Assembly: GCF_900747795.2 (NCBI RefSeq)
Contig: NC_041401.2
Span: 161,535,233 to 161,599,232 of the forward strand
Reading direction: 5' to 3'
DNA: 64,000 nucleotides
Source of the DNA: Erpetoichthys calabaricus
Lineage: Eukaryota; Chordata; Cladistia; Polypteriformes; Polypteridae
This document shows, piece after piece, positions 47,290 to 59,112 of the stretch (the first letter of the stretch is position 1; every line of letters starts with the position of its first letter). The notes under the pieces were generated by a model. It saw only the letters and a program-made list of their open reading frames with translations. It did not search any database and was not told the origin of the DNA. A program made the position numbers and the translations under genes.

Positions 47290-48810
47290 TAAATCGCAAA
47301 AGTAAGTAAACCCCAAGGAAACTGTCAAAGTTTTGAACATATTTGAACAGGCAAACAGATCATGACAGTAACAGTGCTTGAATATAAAGGTGATATACTT
47401 GAGCAAATGACACATAAGATTGACACGCTGTATTAATTTTCATAATCTTAACAAAAATGCAGATTTGTCATGTTAAAAAATAAGTATGTCTGTACATTAA
47501 TCACCATTTTAAATCTATAAAATTAGAATCGGGTGTTCTAGATTAGGTGCCAATGATTAGAACCTCCTTATACAATGTGCAGGTGGATGTCATATTTAAA
47601 CTGCAGATGTCACGGGTCTGGTGTTCTCTTTGATAACGACATGTGTGGTGTCATTGTGCCAAAATCAAAAGCGCTCTTTGAGGCCCTCAGAAAGAAGGCT
47701 GTGAATGCCTACGAGTTTTGCAAGGGATTTAAAAAGTTGAGCCAAATTGTTTGAAATCAGTCATTCCACTTTAAGGAATAAATTAGTTCCAAATGATGTC
47801 AATTTCAGACGACCGCTAATTTGTCCAGGACTGGCCTTCCCAGCAAATTCAGCCTAAGAACTGACCTTTTGATAGAAAAAGAAGTCTGCAAGAACCCCAA
47901 AATTTCCTTGCTGGATGTGGAGGTATCTCTTGCAAATGCTGGTGTCAAAGTGCATGCATCTGAAATCGGAAAGCAATTGCACAAACTTGACCAGCATGTG
48001 GGGTGTGCCAGTAGAAGCTTTTGTTGTTTAAAACGAACATTAGAGGAAGACTACAGTTTGCCAAAGACCAGGCTTTCTGGAACAATGAGCTCTGAACAGA
48101 AGAATCAAAGGTAGACAATACCACAGTAATAGTAGACATGTTTGGCACAATCTGAAGACAGCATTTCGGGAGAATTGCAATTGCAACTTGCAATTATTGA
48201 GTCAGCTGTGCATTCTGCATCATATCAAAGTGAGCTTGAACAGAATATGCAGCCATCTGTTCAGAAGTTGAAGATGAACCGGAAATGAACATTTCAAAGC
48301 GATAATGATCAGAAGTTACTAGCAAATCCATCAAGGAATGGCTCAGAAAGTTTAAATGGAGGGTACTGGACTGGCCTAATCAAAGCCCTGATTTGAATCC
48401 TATTGAAATGTTGTGGTGGGATTTGAAACGGGCAGAAAATACGAGAAAACCCATAGACATCTTGCAAGTAAAGTCATTTTACATTGGTCAAAACTTTCAC
48501 CTTGTTGATGTTGGAGACTGGTAGGCAGTCATGCGAAACACTTAGAAGAAGTCATGTGTACTAAAGGGGATATTCCCAGCTCCTGAGGCCAAGGGTGGAC
48601 TTACGTTTCCCCCTATAGACCTTTACCATTATCTATTGATATTTGTGTTGAATAAATCATCGAAAAGGAACATTTCCTTTGTGTTTTTATTCAAGTATAT
48701 CACCTGAATCTGTAGGTACTGACTACATGAAGATCTACTGTTTGCCTGTGCAAATATGTTGAAAAAGTCGACACTTTTCCATGGGGAGTACATACGTTTC
48801 ACATGACTAC
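47290..48810 (+). mobile_element. Decayed Tc1-type transposon
   Basis: Diverged inverted ends share GAACATATTTGAACAGGCAA (left) and the complement of TTGCCTGTGCAAATATGTTG (right). The transposase relics are TGLPSKFSLRTDL, NPKISLLDVEVSLANAGVKV and, near 48380, [17 protein letters not shown]. There are several frameshifts and stops; it is old. 48811-49540 holds nothing else recognised. Confidence 0.75.
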
Positions 48811-49561
48811 ATATCGACCTGTAAGAAAAACAAGCCTCTTAGAATGCAGCTAAAGACTTCTGAATTAGGCCTCTGTTTTATAAACGAATCAGTTAAGCTG
48901 CCTGCAGGCAACTTGGCCTTCAGCATACTTAATACGTTTCTTTTTAAGTTCAAAGCTTCCCCATAATGATGTAAGAATTTTTCTCCCTTAGATGAGTAGC
49001 ATTTTAGTAAATAAACTGCACCCATGTAAACAGTTGAACGTCATGCTCTTTTTCTTGCCCCTGCCCCATACACTTCCCTTGTTTGTCATCCTAAAGTCAC
49101 ATTAAATGTTAACCCGTACCCTACGTGTTGTTAGGAAAAGTGTGTGCCTTACAGTGCAGCAGAATGCATCTTTTAAACAAGTGTACATTTATAAACTGAT
49201 TAGTTTAGCGACTCTGCAGTTTCAGTGCTTTTGTTCTTCTTTCAATGGGAAATCCTCTGTCCATCCATCTTCTAACTTGTTTATCCTGTCGTCAATTAAA
49301 GAAATGATCTCATCATTCAAGCCTTGTTTCTGATTGGTTTTATAAACTACAATACACGTTACTTAACTTTACTCATTTTGTAACAGACCTGTCTTCTTCA
49401 CTGTCACAACAACCTGCTAGGCAACAACTTAACTGATGGTTCCTTTGTTTCATTTGCACTGTGTCCAATGTTTAAAGTTAGCCTTGAAGCCTGGCACAGT
49501 TTAAGGAATTCAGCTGATTAAAACCTTTTACCTTTTTCTGCAGCATGCTAGGAGGTAGACC

Positions 49562-50108
49562 ATGGAGGATTCTGGGTTTCCATTATCACCAACAGTTGCG
49601 TTTGCAACTAACAGGATGGCTACAGAATTTGCTATCCCATCCCAGGTGGAATCTGCAGCCACAAAGATGTCAGAATTTGTGCAGTTTCACAGTTCAGCAG
49701 GACGGAGAGTTGTTCTGGTAACTTCAGGAGGCACAAAAGTTCCATTGGAATCGAAGACAGTCAGATTCCTGGACAATTTTAGCAGTGGTCGTCGAGGGGC
49801 CTGCTCAGCAGAGTACTTCCTTGCCTCAGGTTATGCAGTGATTTTCCTTCACCGCCATCGCTCGCTGTATCCCTTTGTCAGGAAATATGCTGGAGTGAAT
49901 CTTCTTGATGCCCTGCAGACCACATCAGAGGAAGGCTCTGTGACTGTCCGTGTGGAGGTTGACCAGAAAGCCTTACCCAACATCATCCATGTGCTGCACT
50001 GCTATCAGGCTGTGAAGAAAGACAGACTTTTGCTGTCTGTTGAGTTTAACACACTTTCTGAGTACCTGCATCTGTTGAAAGCAGCAGCACAGACACTCAG
50101 CCCATTAG
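49562..50108 (+). CDS. ppcs: ppcs exon 1
   Basis: It encodes residues 1-182 plus one base: the N-terminal Rossmann-like part with [33 protein letters not shown] and [18 protein letters not shown]. The donor GTAAGAAAG lies at 50109. Read-through past the donor adds about 16 non-family residues and then stops, which confirms the splice. Confidence 0.95.
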
Positions 50109-51081
50109 GTAAGAAAGTAGCACAAGGTAGACTGAACTGCAGTTGTTTTTTTTTTTGTTGATTTTCATCTCCAGGTCATGGATCTTGGTACACATGTTCA
50201 CATCTCGAAGTTGGACACAGAAATCCCCTTTCCTCTGTCTTACCTGTACAGCTTCCAGTATAGAGAGTCCTATTTAAAGAGGGCACAGGTGTTGTGTGGC
50301 GCGACTTCCAGGCAATCTTAAACTCGTTCTTACTGTGCCACTCTTTAACAAGATCACAAACGTTCTGAGTTGACTTCATGAAGTTTTACATGCTTTCTTT
50401 ATTTTGTTTTAATGTTTTTTAGGTTCCAAAGCCATGTTTTATCTTGCAGCAGCAGTGTCTGATTTCTACATTCCTGCATCTGAAATGCCCGAGCATAAAA
50501 TACAGTCGTCTAATGGGCCTTTGCAGGTAAGCTAATACATTGTAGGCAGTAGACTCTGTTCCATATCTCATACACCTTAAAGCTGGAGCAGACAAGTATT
50601 TTGCCCAACAATTACTTGTAAATGAAAGATTTGTAACAGGAGTCATAAAAATAGCTATCAAGCTTAAGTTCCGATTCTGATTTTATGATGGTAACCTTTT
50701 CGGCCCCGACATCCTATTACTAGTACATATATGCAGCCGTTTTTGTAAAGCACAGGTATGTTTGCAGCCGTTAGAGCCGGGCATGCTACTATTGGCGCAG
50801 ACTGGAGAGACTGGCATACAGTCCACGAAACACGGAAGTGAAAATGGACACTTCCAGAGTATGCACACCACTTTCAATTTTATTTCCTGAAGAAGATGGA
50901 AGTATTTGGCAGCTATTGCATAATAATAGTGATATGTTTTTTGTTTTTTTCATTTTTGAGCTTCCTAGACACCCCAAAGGTAGAATATCTCGCAAAATAT
51001 TTTTTCATATAAAAATAGAAACTCCAGGGCTGAACGGGTTAACAGTGTTGAGAAAAGTTCATTAATAACATGCCATCAGTA

Positions 51082-51127
<46 letters not shown>

Positions 51128-54100
51128 TCAAACTGGCATCTTAAAATTACAGTTGGTGTCACAACATGATGCTGTTCTTTGAGTTGTGTAGAGTTTCTGA
51201 ATAACTACATCCTAAGCCAAGATCCTAAAACTTAGAACAAGCAGTTTCTCAGATATCCGCCCTGATTAGAGAGACCTATGTACAATAATAACATTTGAAA
51301 ACAATTCACCTATCCTTTTCAAACAAGCTGCACCGTGTTTGTTTTGGTGTAGCTTCTGGGTCCATTGTTTTTGGTTCAGTATTTCTCCCCATATCTTTCC
51401 AAAATGGTTTGACTTGCGTCCAGCGATAGCAGCTTTAGGAATTGTTTAACTGGAGTTATTGCAGTCTGTTCCATTTAGTCACGAGGACAGGTCAATTGAT
51501 TTACAAAATGTAAAGTTTTTGTACAAGTATTTTTTGAGATACATAAATGTATTTAAATATATGTAGGGGCACACACATAACACTCAAAGAAATTTATAAA
51601 TGGAGATAGATGACTGCTTTTTTACCCCACCAGTGTACATGCTTGAAGATGAAGCGAAAGAAATGAACATACAAACGCACACCACAATAGATCTGTAAAG
51701 GCTGACTGATGTGCACAAAGACACTAAGCCACCTCGCACCAATCTGCCTATCAGTCCTTGTTTACTTCATTTGACTCAATGTGTTTAGCTACAAATTAAA
51801 TATTACTAAAATGTTTTTACAACATTCTATTTCCTGTTCATTTTACTCATAATAAATAATACAGAAGTAAATATACATTATTGTATAATTTTGCACAGCA
51901 CAATCAGTTGTATTGTATAATCTTTTGTTGAGGTGATTTCCTGCAGTACCACTAAAGTGAAATTTTCATGAAAATACTGTGTGGCCCATTCCATACCAAT
52001 GTTTTTAGAAATTGCTGCTTAAACTCTCTTGCATGATTTGTACTGTACAATAGATTAGTAAAATCCAAAGGGTGTTCCAGAATTTTACAAGAAATTATTA
52101 TATTCAGATGAACAACTTCCACTATTGCCTGTTGTTGTCTATCAATGTCATCACAATCTACTTATCTTTTGTTAAACATTTTTTCATTATAGATATAGTG
52201 GTGTGCAAAAATATTCAGTCTCCCTTGAAAGTCATCATAATTTTCTGCATGACAAAAGATTTCTACAAATATTTATCCATTCAGTATTTTTAATGTGAAC
52301 TCTTAGGCTGTAACAGTACATTTCCTAAGTGAAAATTGTTTGCATAAGTATTTAAACCTCTGTGCTTTGGAAGCTCCAGGTTTACACCAATGACAAATTA
52401 ATCACAGTCACTAGGCCATAATTAAACATAATTATCTACTACTCATGAGTCCTTTATTATCTCTCTGGATATAAAAAGTACCCTTTTGTAAGGGTCATAG
52501 TCTTTTTTGGACAATCACTGCAAAAGTGAAGACAAAGGAGTATTGTGCTGAGGTTAGAAACAAAGTCATTGAAATGCACAAGGCCAGGAAATGGCTACAA
52601 AACACATTGAAGAGTCTGAATGTTAAGCACTGTTGGATCCATCATCAGAAAGTGAAAAGTTCATCACAGTACCCAGACTCTTACTAGAAAAGGCTGTCCC
52701 TCAAAACTTAACATCAGAGCAAGATGACAACTGGCGAGGCTGCTAAAAATCCAACTGTCACTCTCAGAAATCTGCAGTGCTCTCTGCATGGGTCCACAAT
52801 TTCAGGAGCTCTCTAAAACAGGCCTGTACGGTAGGGTAACAAGAAAGAAGCCTTTCCTCAAGAAAGCTTGTATGTCATTTGCTACAAAGCATGAGAAAGA
52901 CCCAGTGAAGATGTGGGAGAAGGTTTTCTGGTCAGATGAGACCAAAATAGAAATTTTTAGCCAGACTTCAAAGAGGTATGTGTGGCATAAAACTAACATT
53001 GCCCATGCCTCAAAAAATGCCATACCTGCAGTGAAATATAGAATTGGCAGCATCATGCTATGGGATGCTTTTTGTGTGCTGGGACTGGGAATCTTACCTA
53101 AGTTGATGGGACAATGGATGGACACACATGCCACACAATAGTGCAGGAGAACTTGTTCCAGTCTGCTGTGAACCTATGGCTCAGGAGAAGGTTCATCTTT
53201 CAAAATAACAGTGACCCAAAGCGACACTGTAATGGCTCAAAAAGAGAGAGATGAACGTTTTTGGAATGGCAAAGTCAAAGCCCTGTTCTTCACCCTATTG
53301 AGTATCTGTGGCACTACTTGAAAATTGCAGTACAGAGGCATCATTCCACTAACGTAGAGGATCTCTATAAATTGTACCAAGAAGAGTGGATTCACTCCTG
53401 AACAATGTGCAGAACTGGTAAATACTTACCCTAAAAGAATGAAGCCTGTTATTGCAGAAAAGGGGTTCTCGACAAAGTATTAATGTGTAGGGCTTGAATA
53501 CTTACTCAAACACTACCTTTTGAGTTTCTCTTCTCCAGTTAAATACAGAAAATGATTTATTTTGATTAAGGAAATGTATTTGTACAGTGTAAGAGTTCAC
53601 ATTAAAATACTGAATGGATAAATATGTGTACAAATCTTTTGCCATGTAGAAAATTATGATGACTTTCAAGGGGATTGAATACTTTTACATGCCACTGTAA
53701 TTCACAGTGCTGGGATTAGTGGGGTGGATTTCGAGCTTCTTTGTACACAGTGCCCTTTCATTTGTTCCGCTACTAGGTATAGTGGAGCAGTTGGAACGAG
53801 ATGAAGACAAGAATTTATAGAAACAAACTGTTTATACAATCGAGATCCCTTCTGTCCAGTGGTACAAATTGACGTGTTTGTGGGATTCATTTTTCAGATC
53901 CCTGTCATCAGTTGAGTCTAACAGTATTGTTGAAGAACTTCAGTGGGTTCCATCCTTGCTGCCCTCAAGAATGTAAAGCATTTAAAGCATGAAGTATCAC
54001 TGGCATCCAGCTGCCGTCACTTCAGGATGAATACAGCACCTGCTGCCTTAGAAAGGCTAACGGGATCATTGAAGACCTCAGCCATCCTGCACATTTGCTT

Positions 54101-57100
54101 TTCTCACCCTTTCTACACGGCATACCTGAAACCACTGGCACTCACACCAGTAGATTCAGAAACTGTTACAATGCACAGGTCATAATGGTTGCTTGACAAC
54201 CGTTCTTAAGTTTCATTGTAGATAGATAGATAGATAGATAGATACTTTATTAATCCCTTGTACCGAGTACCCATGACAATAAATTTGACTTGAGGCTTTA
54301 TAAATACACTAAAATATATAATAATAATAATCTCACACACACACACACACATATATACAGTGCATCCGGAAAGTATTCACAGCGCATCACTTTTTCCACA
54401 TTTTGTTATGTTACAGCCTTATTCCAAAATGGATTAAATTCATTTTTTTCCTCAGAACTCTACACACAACACCCCATAATGACAACGTGAAAAAAGTTTA
54501 CTTGAGGTTTTAGCAAATTTATTAAAAATAAAAAAATTGAGAAAGCACATGTACATAAGTATTCACAGCCTTTGCCATGAAGCTCAAAATTGAGCTCAGG
54601 TGCATCCTGTTTCCCCTGACCATCCTTGAGATGTTTCTGCAGCTTAATTGGAGTCCACCTGTGGTAAATTCAGTTGATTGGACATGATTTGGAAAGGCAC
54701 ACACCTGTCTATATAAGGTCCAACAGTTGACAGTTCATGTCAGAGCACAAACCAAGCATGAAGTCAAAGGAATTGTCTGTAGACCTCCGAGACAGGATTG
54801 TCTTGAGGCACAAATCTGGGGAAGGTTATAGAAAAATTTCTGCTGCTTTGAAGGTCCCAATGAGCACAGTGGCCTCCATCATCCGTAAGTGGAAGAAGTT
54901 CGAAACCACCAGGACTCTTCCTAGAGCTGGCCGTCCATCTAAACTGAGCGATCGGGGGAGAAGGGCCTTAGTCAGGGAGGTGACCAAGAACCTGATGGTC
55001 ACTCTGTCAGAGCTCCAGAGGTCCTCTGTGGAGACAGGAGAACCTTCCAGAAGGACAACCATCTCTGCAGCAATCCAACAATCGGGCCTGTATGGTAGAG
55101 TGGCCAGACTGAAGCCACTCCTTAGTAAAAGGCACATGGCAGCCCACCTGGAGTTTGCCAAAAGGCACCTGAAGGACTCTCAGACCATGAGAAAGAAAAT
55201 TCTCTGGTCTGATGAGACAAAGATTGAACTTTTTGGTGTGAATGCCAGGCATCACATTTGGAGGAAACCTGGCACCATCCCTACAGTGAACCATGGTGTG
55301 GGGATGTTTTTCAACGGCAGGAACTGGGAGACTAGTTAGGATAAAGGGAAAGATGACTGCAGCAATGTACAGAGACATCCTGGGTGAAAACCTGCTCCAG
55401 AGTGCTCTTGACCTCAGACTGGGGTGACGGTTCATCTTTCAGCAGGACAACGACCCTAAGCACACTGCCAAGATATCAAAGGAGTGGCTTCAGGACAACT
55501 CTGTGAATGTCCTTGAGTGGCCCAGCCAGAGCCGACGCTTCCCATCCAACCTGATGGAGCTTGAGAGGTGCTGCAAAGAGGAATGGGCGAAACTGGCCAA
55601 GGATAGGTGTGCCAAGCTTGTGGCATCATATTCAAAAAGACTTGAGGCTGTAATTGCTGCCAAAGGTGCATCGACAAAGTATTGAGCAAAGGCTGTGAAT
55701 ACTTATGTACATGTGATTTCTCAGTTTTTTTATTTTTAATAAATTTGCAAAAACCTCAAGTAAACTTTTTTCACGTTGTCATTATGGGGTGTTGTGTGCA
55801 GAATTCTGAGGAAAAAAATGAATTTAATCCATTTTGGAATAAGGCTGTAACATAACAAATGTGGAAAAAGTGATGCGCTGTGAATACTTTCTGGATGCAC
55901 TGTATATATATATATATATATCCCAATGTTTCTCTATTTGTATGTCTGTTAGCTTTTCACGAGAGAGCTACTTAATTGATTTAGATCAGGTTTTTTTTTA
56001 TAATTTGCTTGAACATTCCGGTTGATTTTGTGACTTCCCTCATTGCGCTATGTATCATAGTTGGCTTGTGGTACCGATTTATTTGCGTGAATCCGAGAGA
56101 CAGTCAGCGGGCCGAGGGGAGGGGGGGTGGGGCCCTCGTCTCTCACGTGCCAGCCTCGAGGCATTCCTTACCTCCGCTTAGTTAGCAAACGAGAGAACTG
56201 CCTAACAGATTTAGATCTGTTTTTTTTCTATAATTTGCTTGAACATTCCGGTTGATTTTGTGACTTTGCTCTAATACGAGACAGAGGCTGTGGGCTGAAG
56301 GGAGGGAGAAGTGTCACGTCAGGAGTGGGGTGCCAGGTAGGGCCCTCCTCACGATCCTGTTACGCTACTACATGGGCGGAGCCACGGGGGAACGGCTAGT
56401 ATATAATAATAATATATAACCGATAATAGAGTAATTTTAAAATAGTTGCTCTCTCTTGCCCTAAGTGTACTTTCTGTGCCTCTCCTCTGTATTTGTGTGT
56501 GTCTGAACCCCTTTTCACTGGTGCTCCTTTTCTCAAGCCTGCTTCTCAGACTTTGTCATTACTTATAAGGCAACTTCCTTGCCTTTTGTCCGGTTTTATA
56601 CTTTCTGCCTTTGAAGGTGACGGTCTCGGCATGCACCATTACTCCTCCTCCTCCATCTCGCACTCAAAACTTTGTCTTTCGTCGCGTCACCAAAGTGAAA
56701 CTGACCAATCAGGTTACTCCGAAAGATTGGACACACAGACCTCAGTGTTTTATTATATAGTATATGTTATTAACATCACTAGGTGAATTATACTGTAAAA
56801 ATATCAAGCCAATTGTGGGATTTCAAAAGATTTGGTGATTCTTATTAGCATTACTTACCAAAAAGAAAAGCTTTTTATATTGGTAAATATGAAGGAGAGA
56901 TGTTTAGCTACATTGAGGTTAGAAAGTTATGTTAAAATCATGAAGCTAGCCAGCATAAGTAGACTGAAGGGCACATGTGGAGCAAAGTTCTAGTGTCACC
57001 AAATGAACACTGCTGGAAGATGGGCTTATCGAACGCTGCTTATGAGAGACTGAAAGAGTCAGCGAACACCTAAAGAAGTACTTGTAGATGGTTGTGGTTG

Positions 57101-58900
57101 TTGGAACAGACCTCTGAAAGACACCCTAAATGTTTGCTCGTAGTAATAACAGTATACATCGATGTTTCCTCATTTCTAGCTTTAATCAGAATTTGACCAC
57201 TTGGGTTTAGAATTTAAAACCGATTAACCAAGGTCCAATGTTGAATCATCACCTGAACTATTTAAAAGACGTTCAGCTCTGAGGATGTTTCAGTTCAAAG
57301 AAATAACAAAACGACTAAACTAAGAATCAATTTCACAGAGAGACCGATTAGGAGATGCAGTAGCAACTGTGCCTACCCTGCCAGAGAAGAACATCACTGT
57401 GGGCCATTGGGGTAGGTGACTTACCAGATACAAAACACAAGCAGTATGCGAGATTTGGGATCACATCGACCAGATGGGCATAGCTGTGGTGTAGGCTCTT
57501 TCACTTATTCTTATGTCTTATCAAATATAAAAGGTCTCCTCTCCTGTGCATGGGCCAATAAAGATGCTAGCATCACATGCCCATGTCTTTCAAATCCCAG
57601 TCCATAAGAAGTTCTTAGATGAATCAGGATATGTGTCCATAGTTTTTTTTTTTTTTTTAAATACGAGGAGGAGTCAAGCTAAAGTTAGAAAATGGGATTA
57701 ATTAGAAAACAGAACAAACCATAACAAAACTGATCATGTCATTTCTCAATGTAGTCTCCACCCTTCTCAATCCCTGGAAGTGCCTGGATTCCAGCAGAAT
57801 AAAAGGTTTTGTCTTGTCCTCGCCAGCACTCATGCACCCGAGTTACTGTCGAACACTACATGTCGAGGGGTACTACGGTCACTAGTGCAAGTTACTGTGA
57901 CTTGCTGGAGACCAACGTGAAGCCTGCTGTTCGACCCAAGCAGCGGGGACTGCTGTCTCGAGGAGTCCTTTTGCTGTAAGACAATGACCGCCCTCCCACA
58001 CACTCGCCGCTAAGAACACCAAGGCTTGTCTGGAGAAACTGAACTTTGAGGTATTGCCACATCTTCCGTAATCGCCAGATTTGGCACTGTGTGATCCCCA
58101 CCTTTTTGGACGGCTAATAAAAAAAACATCTGGGTGGTCATCGATTCAGGACAGATGACGACGTGAAGAAAGCGGTGCACGAGTGGTGACGAGGACAAGA
58201 CCAAACCTCCTATTGTGCTGGAATCCTGGCACTGAGAAGGGTGGAGACTACATTGAGAAATGACGTGATCAGTTTTGTTATGGTTCGTTCCGTTTTCTAA
58301 TAAATCCCATTTTCTGTCTTTAGCTTGACTCCCCCTCGTACAAACCTCCTTCTGGGCTTATAAACCTTTTTTTATCTTCTTCATTAGCCTATGAATCCAC
58401 GTAATAGTTTGGATTTCTCTTTTAAACTTTTGCAGGAAGAGATTGTGGAAAAACGACTGTGTTATATGAAGCAGTTGTTACAGGAGTAGCTTTGTTACTG
58501 AAGGTACAAAAAACAGTTCTTGTTGATTCAAGCTTCTTTGTGGTTTTTCTTTCATGTGCAGATTACAATGAAGATGGTTCCCAAGATGCTGTCTCCCCTC
58601 GTGAAGGAATGGGCACCACAAGCATTTGTCATTTCCTTTAAACTTGAAACCGACCCCTCTATCGTTGTGGACCGAGCGCGCAAAGCCTTGGACACTTACC
58701 GCCATCAAGTTGTAGTGGCCAACGTCCTGGACACACGTCGAGGTTGTGTGGTGATTGTGACGAAGGAGTCCCAAACTGAACTGGTGCTTTCCGATGAAGA
58801 GATTCTGAAGGAGGTGGAGATTGAAGAAAAGATAGTATGCAATTTATCCGCAGCCCACAGCAACTTTATAGAGGAGCAGAGGATTATGACAGAACAGTGA
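49562..58900 (+). CDS. ppcs: ppcs: phosphopantothenoylcysteine synthetase, three coding exons
   Basis: A cytosolic enzyme that couples 4'-phosphopantothenate with cysteine (ATP-dependent in eukaryotes), the second step of CoA synthesis. Exons 49562-50108, 50423-50526 and 58562-58900 join in frame to 329 codons; I recall human PPCS as 311. Visible motifs: [11 protein letters not shown] (residues 53-63) and [12 protein letters not shown] (68-79) in the nucleotide-binding half, [10 protein letters not shown] (191-200), KIQSS (208-212), SFKLETDP (242-249), and VVVAN (267-271). The ATG lies in a good context (GACCATGG). The N-terminal ~45 residues are divergent and slightly longer than in mammals. 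A polypyrimidine tract plus CAG at 49543 suggests an upstream non-coding exon. The poly(A) signal is AATAAA at about 58989. Confidence 0.96.
50423..50526 (+). CDS. ppcs: ppcs exon 2
   Basis: A 104-nt exon with acceptor TTTTTTAG and donor GTAAGC. It begins [16 protein letters not shown] and ends NGPLQ, nearly identical to the mammalian enzyme. It is separated from exon 1 by a 314-nt intron and from exon 3 by an 8-kb intron loaded with transposons. Confidence 0.96.
51086..51122 (+). repeat. (TG)n microsatellite
   Basis: About 18 TG units in ppcs intron 2. 50527-52196 otherwise shows only AT-rich intron sequence. Confidence 0.95.
52197..53698 (+). mobile_element. Decayed Tc1-type transposon
   Basis: Ends (T)AGTGGTGTGCAAAAATATTC on the left and the complement of ATACTTTTACATGCCACTG on the right, with about 100-bp inverted repeats (GAAAGTCATCATAATTTTCT). 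A broken plus-strand transposase includes [16 protein letters not shown] and [14 protein letters not shown]. Several stops and frameshifts. In ppcs intron 2. Confidence 0.85.
53702..54216. other. ppcs intron 2, nothing recognised
   Basis: Unique-looking intron sequence with one 80-codon frame that lacks any known motif. Confidence 0.4.
54217..54357 (+). repeat. GATA repeat, LINE-type 3' end remnant, and CA/TA repeats
   Basis: (GATA)n at 54222-54242, then TACTTTATTAATCCCTTGTA (a common fish retroposon end), (CA)n at 54333-54350 and TATATA. The TA stretch served as target for the Tc1 at 54358. Confidence 0.7.
54358..55902 (+). mobile_element. Tc1-type transposon with broken transposase
   Basis: Inverted ends CAGTGCATCCGGAAAGTATT and its complement, about 200 bp long, with TA on both sides (54356-57, 55903-04). 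The transposase starts at 54737 ([40 protein letters not shown]) with DDE parts [12 protein letters not shown] and [12 protein letters not shown] (about 55437). The frame breaks after 55339, and the final catalytic block (expected SPDLNPIE) reads as [14 protein letters not shown] at 55520-55565. Moderately young. Confidence 0.92.
55921..56399 (+). mobile_element. Non-autonomous Helitron (479 bp)
   Basis: 5' A|TCCCAATGTTTCTC (55921) and 3' GGGCGGAGCCACGGGGGAAC plus GGCTAG|T (56396-56399), the TC...CTAG structure with insertion between A and T. An internal segment (ATAATTTGCTTGAACATTCC, GGTTGATTTTGTGACT) occurs twice, about 225 bp apart. It lies 18 bp after the Tc1 element, in the same TA repeat. 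Confidence 0.75.
56400..57663. other. ppcs intron 2, nothing recognised
   Basis: No repeat ends or conserved coding motifs were found. 56490-56700 is somewhat C/T-rich. Confidence 0.4.
57664..58338 (+). mobile_element. Mariner-type element, internally deleted
   Basis: Ends CGAGGAGGAGTCAAGCTAAA and the complement of TTTAGCTTGACTCCCCCTCG, flanked by TA (57662-63, 58339-40). A transposase remnant around 58075-58130 reads [14 protein letters not shown], the mariner catalytic PDL-P-D region. It is roughly half the length of a full mariner. In ppcs intron 2. Confidence 0.85.
58562..58900 (+). CDS. ppcs: ppcs exon 3 (C-terminus and stop)
   Basis: The acceptor ATGTGCAG precedes [19 protein letters not shown]; then come [39 protein letters not shown] and VEIEEKIV, ending at TGA 58898-58900. 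This is the conserved C-terminal half of the family. Confidence 0.96.
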   Translation: MTMKMVPKMLSPLVKEWAPQAFVISFKLETDPSIVVDRARKALDTYRHQVVVANVLDTRRGCVVIVTKESQTELVLSDEEILKEVEIEEKIVCNLSAAHSNFIEEQRIMTEQ

Positions 58901-58985
58901 AGTCAAAGGTTTCTGAGCTGCAGCAGCCCATTTAAGTTGCCACAAGACGATGAATAGAAAGATATATTATAAAATCAAAATATGG

Positions 58986-58991
58986 AAATAA
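58986..58991 (+). terminator. ppcs polyadenylation signal
   Basis: AATAAA lies 86 nt after the stop codon in an AT-rich 3' UTR. It is the first such hexamer downstream of the gene; a Tc1 element starts about 120 nt later. Confidence 0.6.
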
Positions 58992-59112
58992 AGCTGATCA
59001 TGAGCAATCAACCTTATCCTTATCCATCGTCTGCTAACCAGGAATGACCATAGACAACAGTAACTAACATTGTGCTTGCTATTTTATTCAGTACACGAGT
59101 GATAGTATCATA

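Noticed and set aside
58433-58490. Acceptor-like site and short open frame just before ppcs exon 3
   Set aside because: It ends in a stop after about 18 codons and does not match PPCS; the acceptor at 58560-58561 gives perfect family sequence.
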